The position numbers and the translations under genes were made by a program. DNA of 64,000 nucleotides from positions 30,043,815-30,107,814 of the forward strand of contig NC_133232.1 in NCBI RefSeq assembly GCF_040436345.1. Direction: 5' to 3'. Position 1 is the first letter of the stretch, and each line of letters opens with the position of its first letter. Under the pieces are notes generated by a model. That model was not told where the DNA came from. It did no database searches and saw nothing but the letters and a program-made list of their open reading frames with translations. The DNA comes from Pagrus major. Its lineage: Eukaryota > Chordata > Actinopteri > Spariformes > Sparidae. This document shows, in pieces, positions 36,401-48,400 of this stretch.

Positions 36401-39400
36401 CCATAGGCAATTTAAATTAACCAGCTTGTGTGCGTAAGTGATCCTCTCACCAATAGTGACGGTGATATTTCTGAGGCCCGGTATGGTCCTAGTCGGGTGG
36501 CAGCTTGTCATATTAGGACGAGTCCACCTGGTTGTGTCAGTTTTAATGTCCAACTTACTGAAGAGAGAAGAGAATCAGAAGCATCAGAAATACAACAGAT
36601 GTATTCAGAAATATTATTTTTCCGGTCGGTTATCCTCTAGTTAACGCACATTTTATCTGTGGCCTCCTCCTCAGTCAGCATCAGACAAAGGGTGATAAAA
36701 AAATGAAATACCTGTCTGCTCTTGATGATTGTGTGTTAGTCTTAATAAGCATCGAGGCAGTGATTCACTAAGAGACCATAAAACTCATTACCCATATTAT
36801 TTAGCCCCTTGAGTGATATTCATATCAAATTTGGCAGAGGGGAAGTCAGGAAGATCGAAGCCCTTCATTGCTCTAATAATTCACTTGTAGGAAATTGATT
36901 TTTTTTGCCTGAGCTGCAGGCTGGCAGCGCTCCCTCAGCGTTACATGTGTGATCAGAGCTTGTGTGCAGAGTGGGAGGATCTGTTGGAACAGGACATTGT
37001 AATTGAGGGAATTTTCATGTCTTGCCGAGCTGTCTCTGGGTAAACAGATTGTTGAGACAGAGATAAACAAGATCTGTACCAGTAAATACAGCAATATACA
37101 AAGAAAATCCCCACTTTTTGCCCATCGTTTTTCTCAGAGAGGGCTGGTGTGAATAAACCCATCAACAGTGCACTTTATCTCAACTAAAACCAACATATGC
37201 TTTATTATAATATGACAGGCATTATGTAATATACCGGTGTGTATTGTCAGTCAGTAAAACACTAAATCATTTGTTATAGCACGGTGATCCTGTTGGTTTA
37301 CTCACTGTTTTGACTGATTATTGCCATAATGCTGCAGTCTGACAATTCAATCCTCATTATCCTGGTCAAATATATAAAAACCACTGGGTAAATGGAAGTT
37401 AATGTCTTACCAAAGCCTGTAGGCTCTCTCTGATGTTGGTTTCACGCATCCCATTTCTTGGATTTCTTGCGGAAATGCCTCAGGCCAAATATACTCTCCA
37501 TAGATCGTTGAAGTAATTTCTTCTAAACAGTTGTCTGGTTCTGAGAAAGAACATGTCCTCAAAACTTATTCCATATATATACACCTCTCCTTTTCACTTG
37601 TGTCAGGAAATCCATCTTACCTATGTGCTTGATCACCAGATCCGTAGTTTGCATAGTAATGGAGTCATTTTTATAGATTGATGTCAAGGCAGCATCAATC
37701 AAAGCTTTGATTTCTGTCACATTTTTCATGATGTGCTCCTGAACATGGAAGGTGCAGTAATATCTACGGATGAAACGCACAATTACTGGTAACGCCAACA
37801 TATTGAACCACAGCAGGCAAATTCTGAATTAAATACAAATCAAAACAGTCTGTGCAGCTAGCTTTCAGCATTGTTATTCTTTAATTTTTTTAAGTCACCT
37901 ACTGTTTTTGTTGTCCTGGGATAATCTAAAAGAGATGAAACAAATAGATGTTGTATTCCAAATATCAGCTGTTAAGGTTTAACGCCAATTACCCAATCAC
38001 AAAATTATTTTTTATCTTGTAATTCTATCGTGTCTTGCTTTTAAAATGAAGTGCATACTCACCATGAGCGCTTTGTACTGCTCCATGTACCTTTGAAATA
38101 AAACAGATTAATATTAACTCAGCCAAGTCTTTAATAAGACTAATATTAAAAACCTTAAATTAATTTAACAGTACCCACCTGCCATATTTCTCCTTTATGA
38201 TGACATTCAGCACCATCCTGTTGTGACTCACCTCCAGCTGCTGTTTCACCTTTAGCCCGAGAAAATTATTAATTTCGTTTTTATTAAATACGGTTTGTTT
38301 GATAAGAACAGATACAGTAAACATTGATAACAGCTGTCTGATGCAAGTGTCTTTGAGTTTATAGCAGATGCTAATTTGCAACACTGATCCATGGAAGGGC
38401 TATTATGAAAATAAGAGATTAAGCCAGTGAGATAAAAGGAAGGTAAAACTGAGTTCAGCAAGCTACAATAAAGCACACATTTAAAAAACATTACATTTGA
38501 AAACAGGACATGATTAGTGCAGATTTCCAGATCTTCAAATACTGACGCTTTGAGTTGGCGCCAACCCAAATCACCAGTACTTGACAGCCTGGGGACGAGA
38601 CTCAACAATCAACTGTCTTATATTTTGTCGCTTTAAAAGTGGTGAAGTTTGCAACAGATTTCAAGTGATTGGAGTGAGTGCGTGACTTTGTTCCTTTCAC
38701 AGAAAAAGTTGTGTGAGCAAAACATGTTTTGCAGGAAGAAACTTAGCAATCAGTCTCTTGAAGCTGCTCGAGTAGTTTGCTGCAGCGCTCTAATCTCTCG
38801 ATGTATTTGCAGAAAAAGACTTGAATGTAAGCTTGACATGATGAAAATCAATATTTTTTTTCAAAGCTTCAAACCTTGTGGAAATGGTGGTACCTTATTA
38901 ACCTTGTGTTCAAGACTTTTTATTCCAATAACTCACTGTTCACATCATTTTAGTCAAGACACCTTTAAAGTGCAGTCATTTGTGTCTCTTACCCAGTTCT
39001 CAATAATATCCTTCGGTTTTGTTGGACTGCCACTCATACTCAAGTTCATATTTACTCGGAAAAATGTATCAGGCCCATCTGCAGGAATGAAAACACAGAT
39101 AGTATAGCGGTGCGTGTTAACAATTGTGTCTTGTCACTATTCAGAACCAAATTGTTGAAGAGTTTAGGAACAGAGGAACAAAAAAAAAGCCTCCTCCAGC
39201 CTCCCTCCATGGTAATGTCCTGTCCTTAATACTGTTCATTCTGTACACCAATGACTGTAAAAGTCACGCGGAGGACAGTCACAGAAATTAACAGAAATGG
39301 AAATGAGTCACCGCAGGTGCCTGTGGGCGATGTCTCTCGCACAGTGCTGCGATGATCACTTTCTAAAACTGAACAGTTCTAAAACCAAACTTATAAATGA

Positions 39401-42400
39401 TTATCCTTACAGACTTTTGTTAAAGGGCAAGAGACAGTGGAGCGCTATAATTATCCTTGTACATTTATGAAAAATTAGTTTTTATGTGAACATGCAGGCA
39501 ATATGCAACAAAGGGCAACACAGACGGTAAATTCCAGGTAGGTTTACTGTTGACGGAGAGATGCTGGTTTATTTTACAGATCCATCATTGACTCAGATAT
39601 GACACAGACTTTTTGTCATGTGCAATAATTTCGAAAAACAACAATATAGTATGCATTGCTGAAGGCATAATAAGCAACATTTTCCGAAACTAAAAACTAA
39701 TTATAGACTCATAAGAAAGGAATCCCTCTCAATCAACACTTATGACCGACTAGAAGTGAGTGGTGGTGTCAGTATTTGCAGAGACTCTGCCTGCATTTTC
39801 TTATTTTCTTGTTTCTTATTTCAGTGTGCTCTGTCAAACTTTAGGTAGTGGTGTGTACACCCCAACCAATAAAAGCGTGAGGTGGGGCCTTTATGGAAAT
39901 ATAGCGACCAGGTTAAGTCGCTGTCTGCATCTCCGTCCTCCTCTGACATAAAGAGTGGCAGGCCTGTGTGTCTGTTTGACTGAGGGTGGGGCTGAGCTAC
40001 ACACACACACACACAGGCAGAGCAGAGTACAAACAGCAGGCAGAATGAAGATTGCACTTTGGCTGTATTCACACAAAATCTGGAGGGTTGTGCGGAGGTT
40101 TGCAGAGGTGGTGATGGTGTGATTTCTTGTGCTTCAGAAAATAACTGCAGTGATACAATCAAAAAATATGATTTTTATTTGATCCACTGCTTTGTTCTCG
40201 GTAAACGCTGCTTCCTAAAGAGTTACCTCTGCTACTCTCCCTGTCTCTGCAATAGCAACCGACAAATCCTGCAAATTAAGCCTGTATTGTTTGTGGGTTT
40301 TAATGCTGCCTTTAGTGAAAAATATTTGATTTTGGAGGACGTAAGAAGAAGAATGAAGAGGATGCACAAACACAATGACTCATCTGAGTTGTTTAGTGAA
40401 CTGACAGGCAGTCTTGTTGATATCCAAAGGCTCGCCTGTCGTTGATATGTTAGGAGTTGGACCTGCTTCTGTGAATCAGAAAAACACGGTTTACAAGAAA
40501 GTACAACGACTCAAAGAGATCGTCTTCACCTGATTATGAAAATTGAATTACAACTACTGTAATTACAGATACACCACGAACATCGTTTTATTCTTTCTTG
40601 CATGCTCACCTGATGTAGTTACACCAGTGCTGATAGTTGGTGCTGGTTCTGTCATTACAGGGAGTGACTCTGAAATAAACAAAGTAAATCATTAGCTACA
40701 AAAGAATATGCAAAGAAAATTCTGAGTTAGAAATAGCATCATGTCTTATTTGTTCTCTCGCTCTACGTATCTCTGCAGGTGTACGGTATCTTTTTTCCTG
40801 TTTTCATAAGCGTATCTATGCAGCATACATTTAATTCCAGTTGTACCCAGAGTCTGCTGTGTGTCTATAAAATACAAGAACTAAACAAATACAATTATGT
40901 GCGCAAATACACCTCTGATAAAAAAAAAAGGTCAACTTCATGGGACACAGACATACATCCTTTTTTCTTGGCAATAAAAATGGTCATAAAAATCTATGTT
41001 TGGTTAATCTTTGACTGGTGCAGGTATCCACTAAAACACAACAGTGAGTGCATTTTACAGGCGTATGTGAGAGGACTGACGTGAGCTGCACAGAGAATAC
41101 GTACCTACAGGTAGTACGCTGATGCTATCAGGGTCAGTTGTCAGGTTGAGGAAGTTGTAAGAGAAGGACTGATTCAGTAACTCAGTGATGTTCGCTTGAA
41201 CCACTTCAACATTATCACCAGGATCCACTTTCACATAGACGTCAGACCAGAAACTGGGGATTAATCACAATGCAGTGGGTCAAACCTACATGTAAATGTA
41301 TCTTGTGCCAATCGGGTTAGCCTACCAGAATTATTTTAATCATCAAAGTTTTTTGTAAAGCTCTTGAATTCATCTTACCATTTGTCACAGGGGGAGTTTG
41401 ATAATGCCTGCGATCTCTGAAAATAGAAGTTTTTCAAATCTTTATCTAAAGGTTATATGACTTCACTTACTACCTAAAGAAAGACTTTCATCTGTTCTGT
41501 AATTAGCTGGTCTTTGAGGATATTGCTGCTTCCTTCTGTGGAAAATCAGACTGAGGGGTAACAGTCGTGTACCTGAGGTTGTTGCACATGCAGAGCAGCA
41601 GAATTATTAACCCCACGGCAGTCAGGGCTATAAGGAGACACAGATAACAGAAATTACTGACGGAGACGTTGCCCAGGAATATGGTCGCAGTATATGTTTA
41701 GACTGATAATTCACCAATCACCTGTCAGTCATACACACACAGCTATTCTATCATAATGAGAAACCAGCTGGAAGTGGTGGACGAAGTATATTGTTCGGTG
41801 CGTGAGAACTAATTTGAGCTCCTCATACTTTACATGTTCACTAGACAACATTTCAAAAAATTTATATTGTACTTTTTACACATTTATTTGACAGCTTTGG
41901 CTACGAAAAACTTTAGAAATTAAGATTTTACAGAGAAAAAAAAGTGAAGTTTCCCAAATATAACGCACTGCTGTAGATAAAATTATGCAACAGTATATAC
42001 AGTAGTTCAAATCTGTTCAACCTTGATCTCCTACAACAAGAAAAAAATCTTACGTATATTCGTATAGTCTAATTTATTATAATATGATATTATAATTTTT
42101 TTTTTGCATTGAGTACTTTTATTTTAGATACTTTAAATTTCCTATTTGTAAGAAAAGTTGCTTTTTGTGTCTCATTCCCAACCCTCAAACTCAAAAAAAT
42201 CTACTTTTCCTATATGAATAGCACCTTTAAGCAAGTTTTCCTCATAATGCTGTTTCTTCCACTTAGTGAGTACTTTTTTTTCATATTGCAGTAATGTTAT
42301 CTAACAGAGCTTTTAAAAAAATTATTTGTCCACATAAAAATGATCCTTTATGTCAAGGATTTGACTACCACTTCCTGAGAGGATTGTTTTACTAAACAGA

Positions 42401-43832
42401 AGTTGCATTACCTTGGTGACAAGACAACGATGTGATGGACAGCAATGCTGCGAGGGAAAACACTCTCCAACTGATAAGAGATGGCAGCGAAAGGTAAACA
42501 CAGGTTATTTTGACAGGCAAAAATTGACTCTTTCATTGCTGAATTCCACTGTACATATATTCTTCATACCCAGTTTGTTGTGACTTCCTCCAGTGACACT
42601 GAACAATTGTCGGGCCTTGTAGTGTGATGTATGACTGTCCACATTGTGATTTTGTAGAGTGACCATGCTAAAAAAAAACATAAAACAAAAGCAAAGACTG
42701 CTTTAAAATATTTCCAGAGGAATACATTAGACCTGTGAACAGGTTTATGACCCGCTGAGTGAACTAAGGAATATGTTTTGCCTTTTCTTTGACCTTAAAC
42801 TGTAGTTACTGAACAGCCCACTCATTCAACTCTCACCTACAGTTGATTGCTTTTTATGTGAACAGGCGAGGAATCCTTGTGAGTAATAATCTTTTTCAGT
42901 TCAGTGAAATGCAGTAGAAAAAGGTTATACTGTATTTACCACAGTATAGGGTGTTGTCAGGCTGAGGAGGGCGGCAGTCGTGTTTCCACTGCTTCATGTC
43001 CCAGCTCAACACGTCTCCATCTGCACAGCTCTGCCCGCTCAGCTCCTCGGCGCTCCACTCTCTGCTCCACATCCTGAACCGACCGATATAACCGACCAGA
43101 TTAGTCCCAGTCTCTGGCTTCACTGTACCATCTGGGACTACAAAATGAGACACCCCCAGAGTGAGAGTGCCATTTGGGGCGAGCTGCTGGCGATCCACAG
43201 TGGCATTATATTGAAGGGCTCCATTTATGTAGACCCGCAGCCTTTGAGCTTGACCAGACCAGGTGAGACAGACGGAGTACCACTGACTCGAGTTCAGTTT
43301 TTCCAAGCGATGGTGTTTTTCAAATAGCCATACATCCAGATGTTCAGATGTGCCCTGAAGTCCCAGCTCTTTTACTCTTCTCCCTGGGGCTTTGTAGGCA
43401 AAACCTGTCCAATCTGATCCTAAATCGAAGCGTAAACGCACACATACACTCAGCTCCTCAAGGGCTGGTACTACAGTCCCTGGTTGTAGCTGCCACGCAC
43501 ACGTACTTTCTCTGATATGTATCTTCTTACCCCACAGGCTGGAGCTGGCAGAGGCACCTGAAAACAACACACAGGTAGAAGAAGATTCAAGCTCCAATAC
43601 CATCAAGATGTTGAAAGTAGTACATGTCATCAAACAATTGTTTTTCAGTTTCTTTCAGTTCAATGAACACTGAACACTGGATTTTAAGACATTAAAAGTG
43701 CTGGCACCATACCATATATACTATGTCAATAATTATTTAATTAGTCTGAATCTTACTTGAACCCAGGAGACACACTGACAGCAGTATACACAGACGGATG
43801 ATTAGAGAATACAGGCTTCTGACGGAGTTCAT
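30435..43832 (-). CDS. adgrg4: Adhesion GPCR G4 (pentraxin-GAIN-7TM)
   Basis: A surface adhesion GPCR. Coding exons on the minus strand (high-low): 43832-43757, 43557-42940, 42667-42570, 42470-42412, 41627-41573, 41416-41379, 41253-41105, 40669-40610, 39078-38993, 38249-38179, 38090-38063, 37925-37903, 37763-37621, 37540-37411, 36557-36451, 36068-35852, 35739-35574, 35018-34866, 33997-33863, 33747-33702, 33598-33495, 33171-33053, 32778-32510, 31872-31767, 31480-31200, 30778-30677, 30583-30435. Total 3588 bases, 1195 residues; all 26 junctions are in phase. Domains: signal peptide 1-25; pentraxin-like domain about 30-230 (Cys64, and Cys122 in VCLTW); stalk; GAIN domain; [14 protein letters not shown] with predicted cleavage after HL (about 847/848); 7TM; Ser-rich tail after DWSRT. 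Human ADGRG4 is about 3080 residues because of a huge Ser/Thr exon that is not present here. The pentraxin domain separates it from ADGRG2, and the lack of a CUB domain from ADGRG6. Confidence 0.9.
31480..31515 (+). repeat. GGGA microsatellite at a splice acceptor
   Basis: About seven GGAG/GGGA units. On the coding (minus) strand this is a CCCT array that forms the pyrimidine tract directly in front of the acceptor of the adgrg4 exon 31480-31200, which encodes TM5-TM7. Confidence 0.85.
34331..34753. mobile_element. Long inverted-repeat (MITE-like) element in adgrg4 intron
   Basis: Left arm (about 34331-34440, with AGCCAGCAGCCAGTTAGCGT) and right arm (about 34655-34753, with ACGCTAATCATCTCCTGGCT) are imperfect reverse complements of about 100 bases each. 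No coding capacity. It lies wholly within the intron between exons 35018-34866 and 33997-33863. Confidence 0.65.
35059..35130 (+). pseudogene. tRNA-Pro-like sequence, anticodon CAG
   Basis: 72 bases that align by eye with eukaryotic tRNA-Pro: TTGGTCTGCGGATATGATTC (A box and D arm) and GGGTTCAAATCCC (T arm and B box). The anticodon loop reads CAG (35091-35093), where proline tRNA needs NGG. The acceptor stem has at least one mismatch. Likely a tRNA pseudogene or the head of a SINE. Antisense within an adgrg4 intron. Confidence 0.6.
35168..35345 (+). mobile_element. tRNA-derived SINE-like repeat
   Basis: GACTCAGGGGATAGAGTG then GCGGATTGATCCCCTGCTC (A- and B-box-like) followed by GGGGAAGATACTGAACCCCA, a block I recognise from a common fish repeat. 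Lies 40 bases after the tRNA-like sequence, in the same adgrg4 intron. Confidence 0.5.
39195..39760 (+). mobile_element. Degenerate LINE reverse-transcriptase fragment
   Basis: Plus-strand translations in shifting frames give pieces typical of fish Rex1/CR1-type LINE reverse transcriptase and its C-terminal part: LFILYTNDC-like (about 39226-39255), [14 protein letters not shown] (about 39348-39390), [12 protein letters not shown] (about 39420-39455) and [10 protein letters not shown] (about 39568-39600). Multiple stops and shifts; clearly dead. Antisense in an adgrg4 intron. Confidence 0.6.
40436..40468 (-). CDS. Possible extra adgrg4 exon with GC donor
   Basis: A good acceptor (TGATTCACAG) opens a 33-base stretch encoding [10 protein letters not shown] in the adgrg4 frame. 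It ends at a CAG|GCGAGC site, which would need a GC-AG intron. Entry and exit phases are both 1, so inclusion keeps the frame and adds 11 residues. The peptide resembles the neighbouring exon 40669-40610 ([13 protein letters not shown]), which suggests a duplicated stalk exon whose GT donor became GC. It may be alternative or dead. Confidence 0.4.
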
Positions 43833-43994
43833 GACAGCAAACAAAAAACGCAGAACTTTGGATTCCAGTCAAGTTTTCATCAGCTGAAAGGTGACACAAA
43901 GAAAAAGAAATCTTTTAAATTGCATTCACCCTTGAAACACAGTAATAATTAACTTTATGATTCATTTATGGCTGAATAAATAACTCCAACTTAC

Positions 43995-44090
43995 CCTGGT
44001 CATGTCCTTGAGACGGTCAAATCTGAACTTAAAGCTGTGAGAAATGAAGCGATCGATATCTCTTCACATGAAGATGTCTGAGCTGAGAGT
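43995..44090 (-). other. Non-coding first exon of adgrg4
   Basis: A strong donor (ACCAGG|GTAAGT, minus strand) at 43995, and a matching acceptor with pyrimidine tract (CACCTTTCAG) just above 43883, define a 5' UTR intron between this exon and the ATG exon. The 5' boundary is a guess. Confidence 0.5.
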
Positions 44091-45039
44091 CTGCTGCCGA
44101 GCTTCACTTTATTTCTCTGTAAGAAGAACCTCCACGCCCTCTGCCTTTAGTCCCCCGAGTTACTCATTAATCACTGGCAATAAACATACCTAACAAGCAC
44201 GATAACGTTGAAACCTTCAAGAAACTTCTGCAAATTCAGTCTCAAAATTCTGACATTTAATTCTGACATTTAAATCAGCACGAAGCACCTGGTTTTAGTG
44301 TTAGAGTTTAAGAGGCTCAGTGAGACTTTTAATGGGAACAATTATCTCTAAAAGTTTAAAGAAAGACATCAGGATGTTGGGAAATAGTCTGATTGGACAC
44401 ACACCCTTGTTTGTGTAGAAATAGATGAGACAGATGTATCACTACTGTGATCAGTACTGTACCTAACAATAAATCATCATCTGCATATGTTGCAGTCACC
44501 TCTAAAAATGCTGGTTACATACGTTCATGGCTACGACCGACGCAACAGGTTTGTGTGAGTGTGTGTGCGATTCTTCTGTATATCTGGTTTGCTGCCGTCA
44601 TAAATCTTCTGCAAACACTCAGTCATATTCTTGTGCTTCTTTTTTGCTTTACAATTATCCCTGAGTGATAACTGCTCAAACAAATCTAATTGGCTTCTCT
44701 GTGTGACGTCATGTGTGTTTTGTTCTCGTGTACTGACCGGAAAAGTAAGCAAAGTCTACAGTAAACTGTGGAAAAAAATGGCAGAAACAAGTGGAAAACA
44801 AGGTGTTTCTTGCTTGAAAGTAAGCAAGTATGTAAAAAGAAAAAGTCCCGGTAACATTTTATACTAATGTGCTTGTAATAACTGTTTGTTAATAGACAAC
44901 GAGGGCCTTAAAAGTCCTTATATGATGCTTATCAGCATTAATCAGACTATGTAACTGTTTGTAAAAGCATTTATGTTTGACATTTATAAGCACTTCTGCT
45001 AACAGTTTATAGACTTCCACAGTCTATAAGCTAACCCTA

Positions 45040-45085
45040 ATGACACCTACTGACACCTATACATACATACACACACACACACACG

Positions 45086-45118
<33 letters not shown>

Positions 45119-45119
45119 C
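45040..45119 (+). repeat. CA microsatellite
   Basis: A run of CA dinucleotides with two CG interruptions (core 45061-45118), between adgrg4 and the candidate gene. Confidence 0.9.
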
Positions 45120-45431
45120 AGACATCTTGGTGTCCTTTATGGCTCCATACTACCACAAGGTGGTCAAACACTATATTACAACTGTGTCATTTCATCCAAC
45201 TCATTATGGGAACAGTTTTTTGATTCACAGCATGTGTGCCACCTTCATCATGCCCCTCGTCAGTGGGGTCAGAACCTGAGAGGGCAAAACAATACTGGTT
45301 GTAGTATTAAAGATGTTATTCCAACCTGCAGACAAGCTCACACACACAGAGTGTCCTTGTTGGAGACACGCTGTTTAACAAGGGTCTCATTCATGCATTT
45401 TAATTCCCTCCCATCCTCCTCTGCTCCCTGC

Positions 45432-48400
45432 ATGAGAAGCCGGAGCCAAACCAAGCGGGTTCCCCCGGAGGGAATGTGAGAAGCCACGGTGTGACGTGAG
45501 GTGGCCCAGGTGGGGGAGACCTGAGAGTCTCAAATTCATTGGTCCACCGGTCAGTAGTCCGGTTGGGATCCTCTCCTGCGTCACAAGTGATGCAGGATGA
45601 GGGGATCCCCAAAGACCTTTCCCACCACTTCTTTACCAGCTTGTCTGGAGACAAATGACACTGACGGCAGCTCCAAATTGGTGATTAGTCTGTGAGAGAC
45701 ACACGGCTTAAAGAACGACAGTATATGGATCAACTAAAACTTGAGAAGTAAGCTTGTTTTGCTTTTCTCTCCTTGTTTGGTATCAGCTGTGTTTATAAGT
45801 ACATTTTTTGTATTATGTGACCGAAGTTTGACACAGGAAGTGTTATCAAATTTTAAAATCATGTCAATAAGAAATATATACAATGGACACTTTACCAATA
45901 GAGGCTTGTCTCTGTGCTGCTCTGCTCATGGTAGACTGACGTTTAAAGGGACAAAATTTTCCTCTCACCTGCAGTGCTTAAAATCCCATATTTTGTGCAA
46001 CATGTATCTTTGCTTTTATACTTTAAAGGTCCCCTGTATAGGATTTAGGAGATCTATTGGCAGAAATGGAATATAATATTCATGTTAATGTGTATAATCA
46101 CCTGAAAAGAGTTGTGTTTTTTTCTCCCTTAGACTGAGGCCTTTACAAAGGGAGTTAGTTCTCTTCATGGATCTAACCAGGGGAAATCTGGATACGGTGT
46201 TGGAGGCAGAGCCCTGTTGATTCCTATGGAAGCTGCTCAGTGTTGAGCTTCCCAGGTATAGATTTACCTGTGTCTTCTGTGCCGTGTGGCCCATGGAGCA
46301 TGCACACTAGAGACATCCACCCTCTGAGCCGGCTAACTTGAACAGAGATAAAATTATTCAATTGTACGGCTCATCCACACTTTCCACATAATATCGGACC
46401 AAATGGTATTGTATCCACAGTTTTACAGCAGCTTTCTTTTACAATGTAAGCTTATGGGAAAAAAGGCTTTTTGTGCCCGAGTGCATCACATGATGTTGTA
46501 GTTACACAGTTTGGCCACTACGCCACTGTTCCTGAGGGCTTGGTTCTCATGGATAACACACGACACATTACAGTGATGGCACCATTTTAACTTTCTTTCC
46601 TCTACCTGACAGCATGCTCACCTGTCACTGAGGCCCAGCGTGGCCACTGCCTCCCAGGACCAGTCAGACGAATCACCCGATACGTGCTAGAACTTTTGTG
46701 TTTGTGTTGAGTGTGGTTGTGTGCACAGGTATTATGAACTCAGGAGCATGACTGGTGAGCTGGAGCGGCCCTGTGTGCCTTGTTACAGCCATGACACAGT
46801 CAATAAAGAGTGTTTGCTTCTGACAGCTCAAGGCTCTAAAGTAGGCAAGACCCAGAGATAAACCATAGAGCGAACAATGGTAATAAGCTTGTATAAATAG
46901 TTTTATTGACTGGTGATTTTGCAGGGATGTTTAAAGGAAAAGTTATAACTGTTGTCCACACAGAGAGTGCTGTCACTGAGCCCCAAGAGAAGAGTGAGCA
47001 GCTACTTTTTCATTTCAACTCTTTCCTTCAATTACTGACTTCCTGTTTAATCAAAGAGTAAAAGAAGAAATCCTTTTCAACGGTCCTGATTGGCTCAGCA
47101 GCAGCTTCCTCCATTTTCCTCATTGCTCTGCTGCTTTGGGTGTTCCCTCTGACTGCTGAGAGACTCAGTGAGTTAGACGCGAAAATGTTCGACGTCTCAG
47201 CCTTTTATTTTCAAAAAGAAAAATACGATGCTCAGAGCAGGTACCCTGTTTTCTGTAGACGACCTTCAGCACACACCTTTGTCCAGCCCCACTGCCAGAA
47301 CAGCCGAACAATCAGAGGCCCCTTCACAGACACTTGGTCCACGTCAAGATCCCCTGAGGTACAAGCTGCTTGATTGCGCGTTCAGTTTTTCCTCTACCAT
47401 CCCTGTGCAGTTGTTTACATTAATTTCTTCTCTATCCAGAGGTCAGGAGAATGAGGTGCCTCCTCCTTCTCTTGTGATTAATGTCACCACCAGCACAAAG
47501 CCCTCCAATCAGAAAGAGAAGAGCATCATGCAGGAGGAACAGCAAAGCTATTCAGTGGAGGAGGTAGAGTGTTTTATAGTGCCAAGGTCAGTAAAAAAAA
47601 TGGAGATGCTGCTTTCCGGTGATTCCAGTAACATCATTGGACTGGGCTCATGTGGTCGGTTTGTCAGCACACAAACCAACAAACCCAAATCACACACAAA
47701 AAAACAAATGTAATTACTAATAATCTCCTCTTGCCATGGAGAGAGTTTGGGCTTTCTCTGCTGAGGTTTTGAGATTTTCAGCAGACTTCTGCCATCACCC
47801 GAGCTGGAGGAATGGAAATTCATTTGTGGTGAACAAAAGCATGGGAAAATGACATTTAAATAATCCTTTCCAGAACAAGTTAAATATCTCAGATAATCCA
47901 CAGAACTCACTGTCAATGGTTTTCCTTAGTTTTTTTTTTCTTTTTAAAAAAAATAGGTCAAATCTTCACTCTTATAGATTTAATTTTATAATACGTATGT
48001 AGGCCAGAAATCGTGAACTTCTTGATAAAACTGACACGACTTAATGACAAGCTGACTCCAAGATATCGATCAAAACTCTGTGTACCAATCAGGGCTGTAA
48101 CTACCAGTTAACTACTGATTTTCAGCTGTATATTTTTAGATTTACACAATCTTTTCTGGATCTGAAACATGATTAACAGCCCACAGTTACAGTTATGTCT
48201 TTAAGTGCGCACAAACCCCAACATATTCTATTTAAAGGGGCTCTATGTAACAATTTGCAGGAATTTACATGCATTAATAACTTTTTATTGACCTTATGTG
48301 AGCGGATTGTAGTCTCTCACAAGCCTGTGGACGGTTTGTTTGAGTTATTTAAAGCTGCTTGACTGTGGATTTGTTTGTGAAGGATTCTCTGTCCTCCTGG

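Noticed and set aside
42980-43327. 115-codon plus-strand open frame
   Set aside because: Antisense of the adgrg4 pentraxin exon.
47140-47373. Alternative open frame overlapping the candidate six-exon gene
   Set aside because: It runs through a strong acceptor (47258) and its phase does not join the neighbouring exons; judged a shadow, though an extra exon ending at 47240 cannot be fully excluded.
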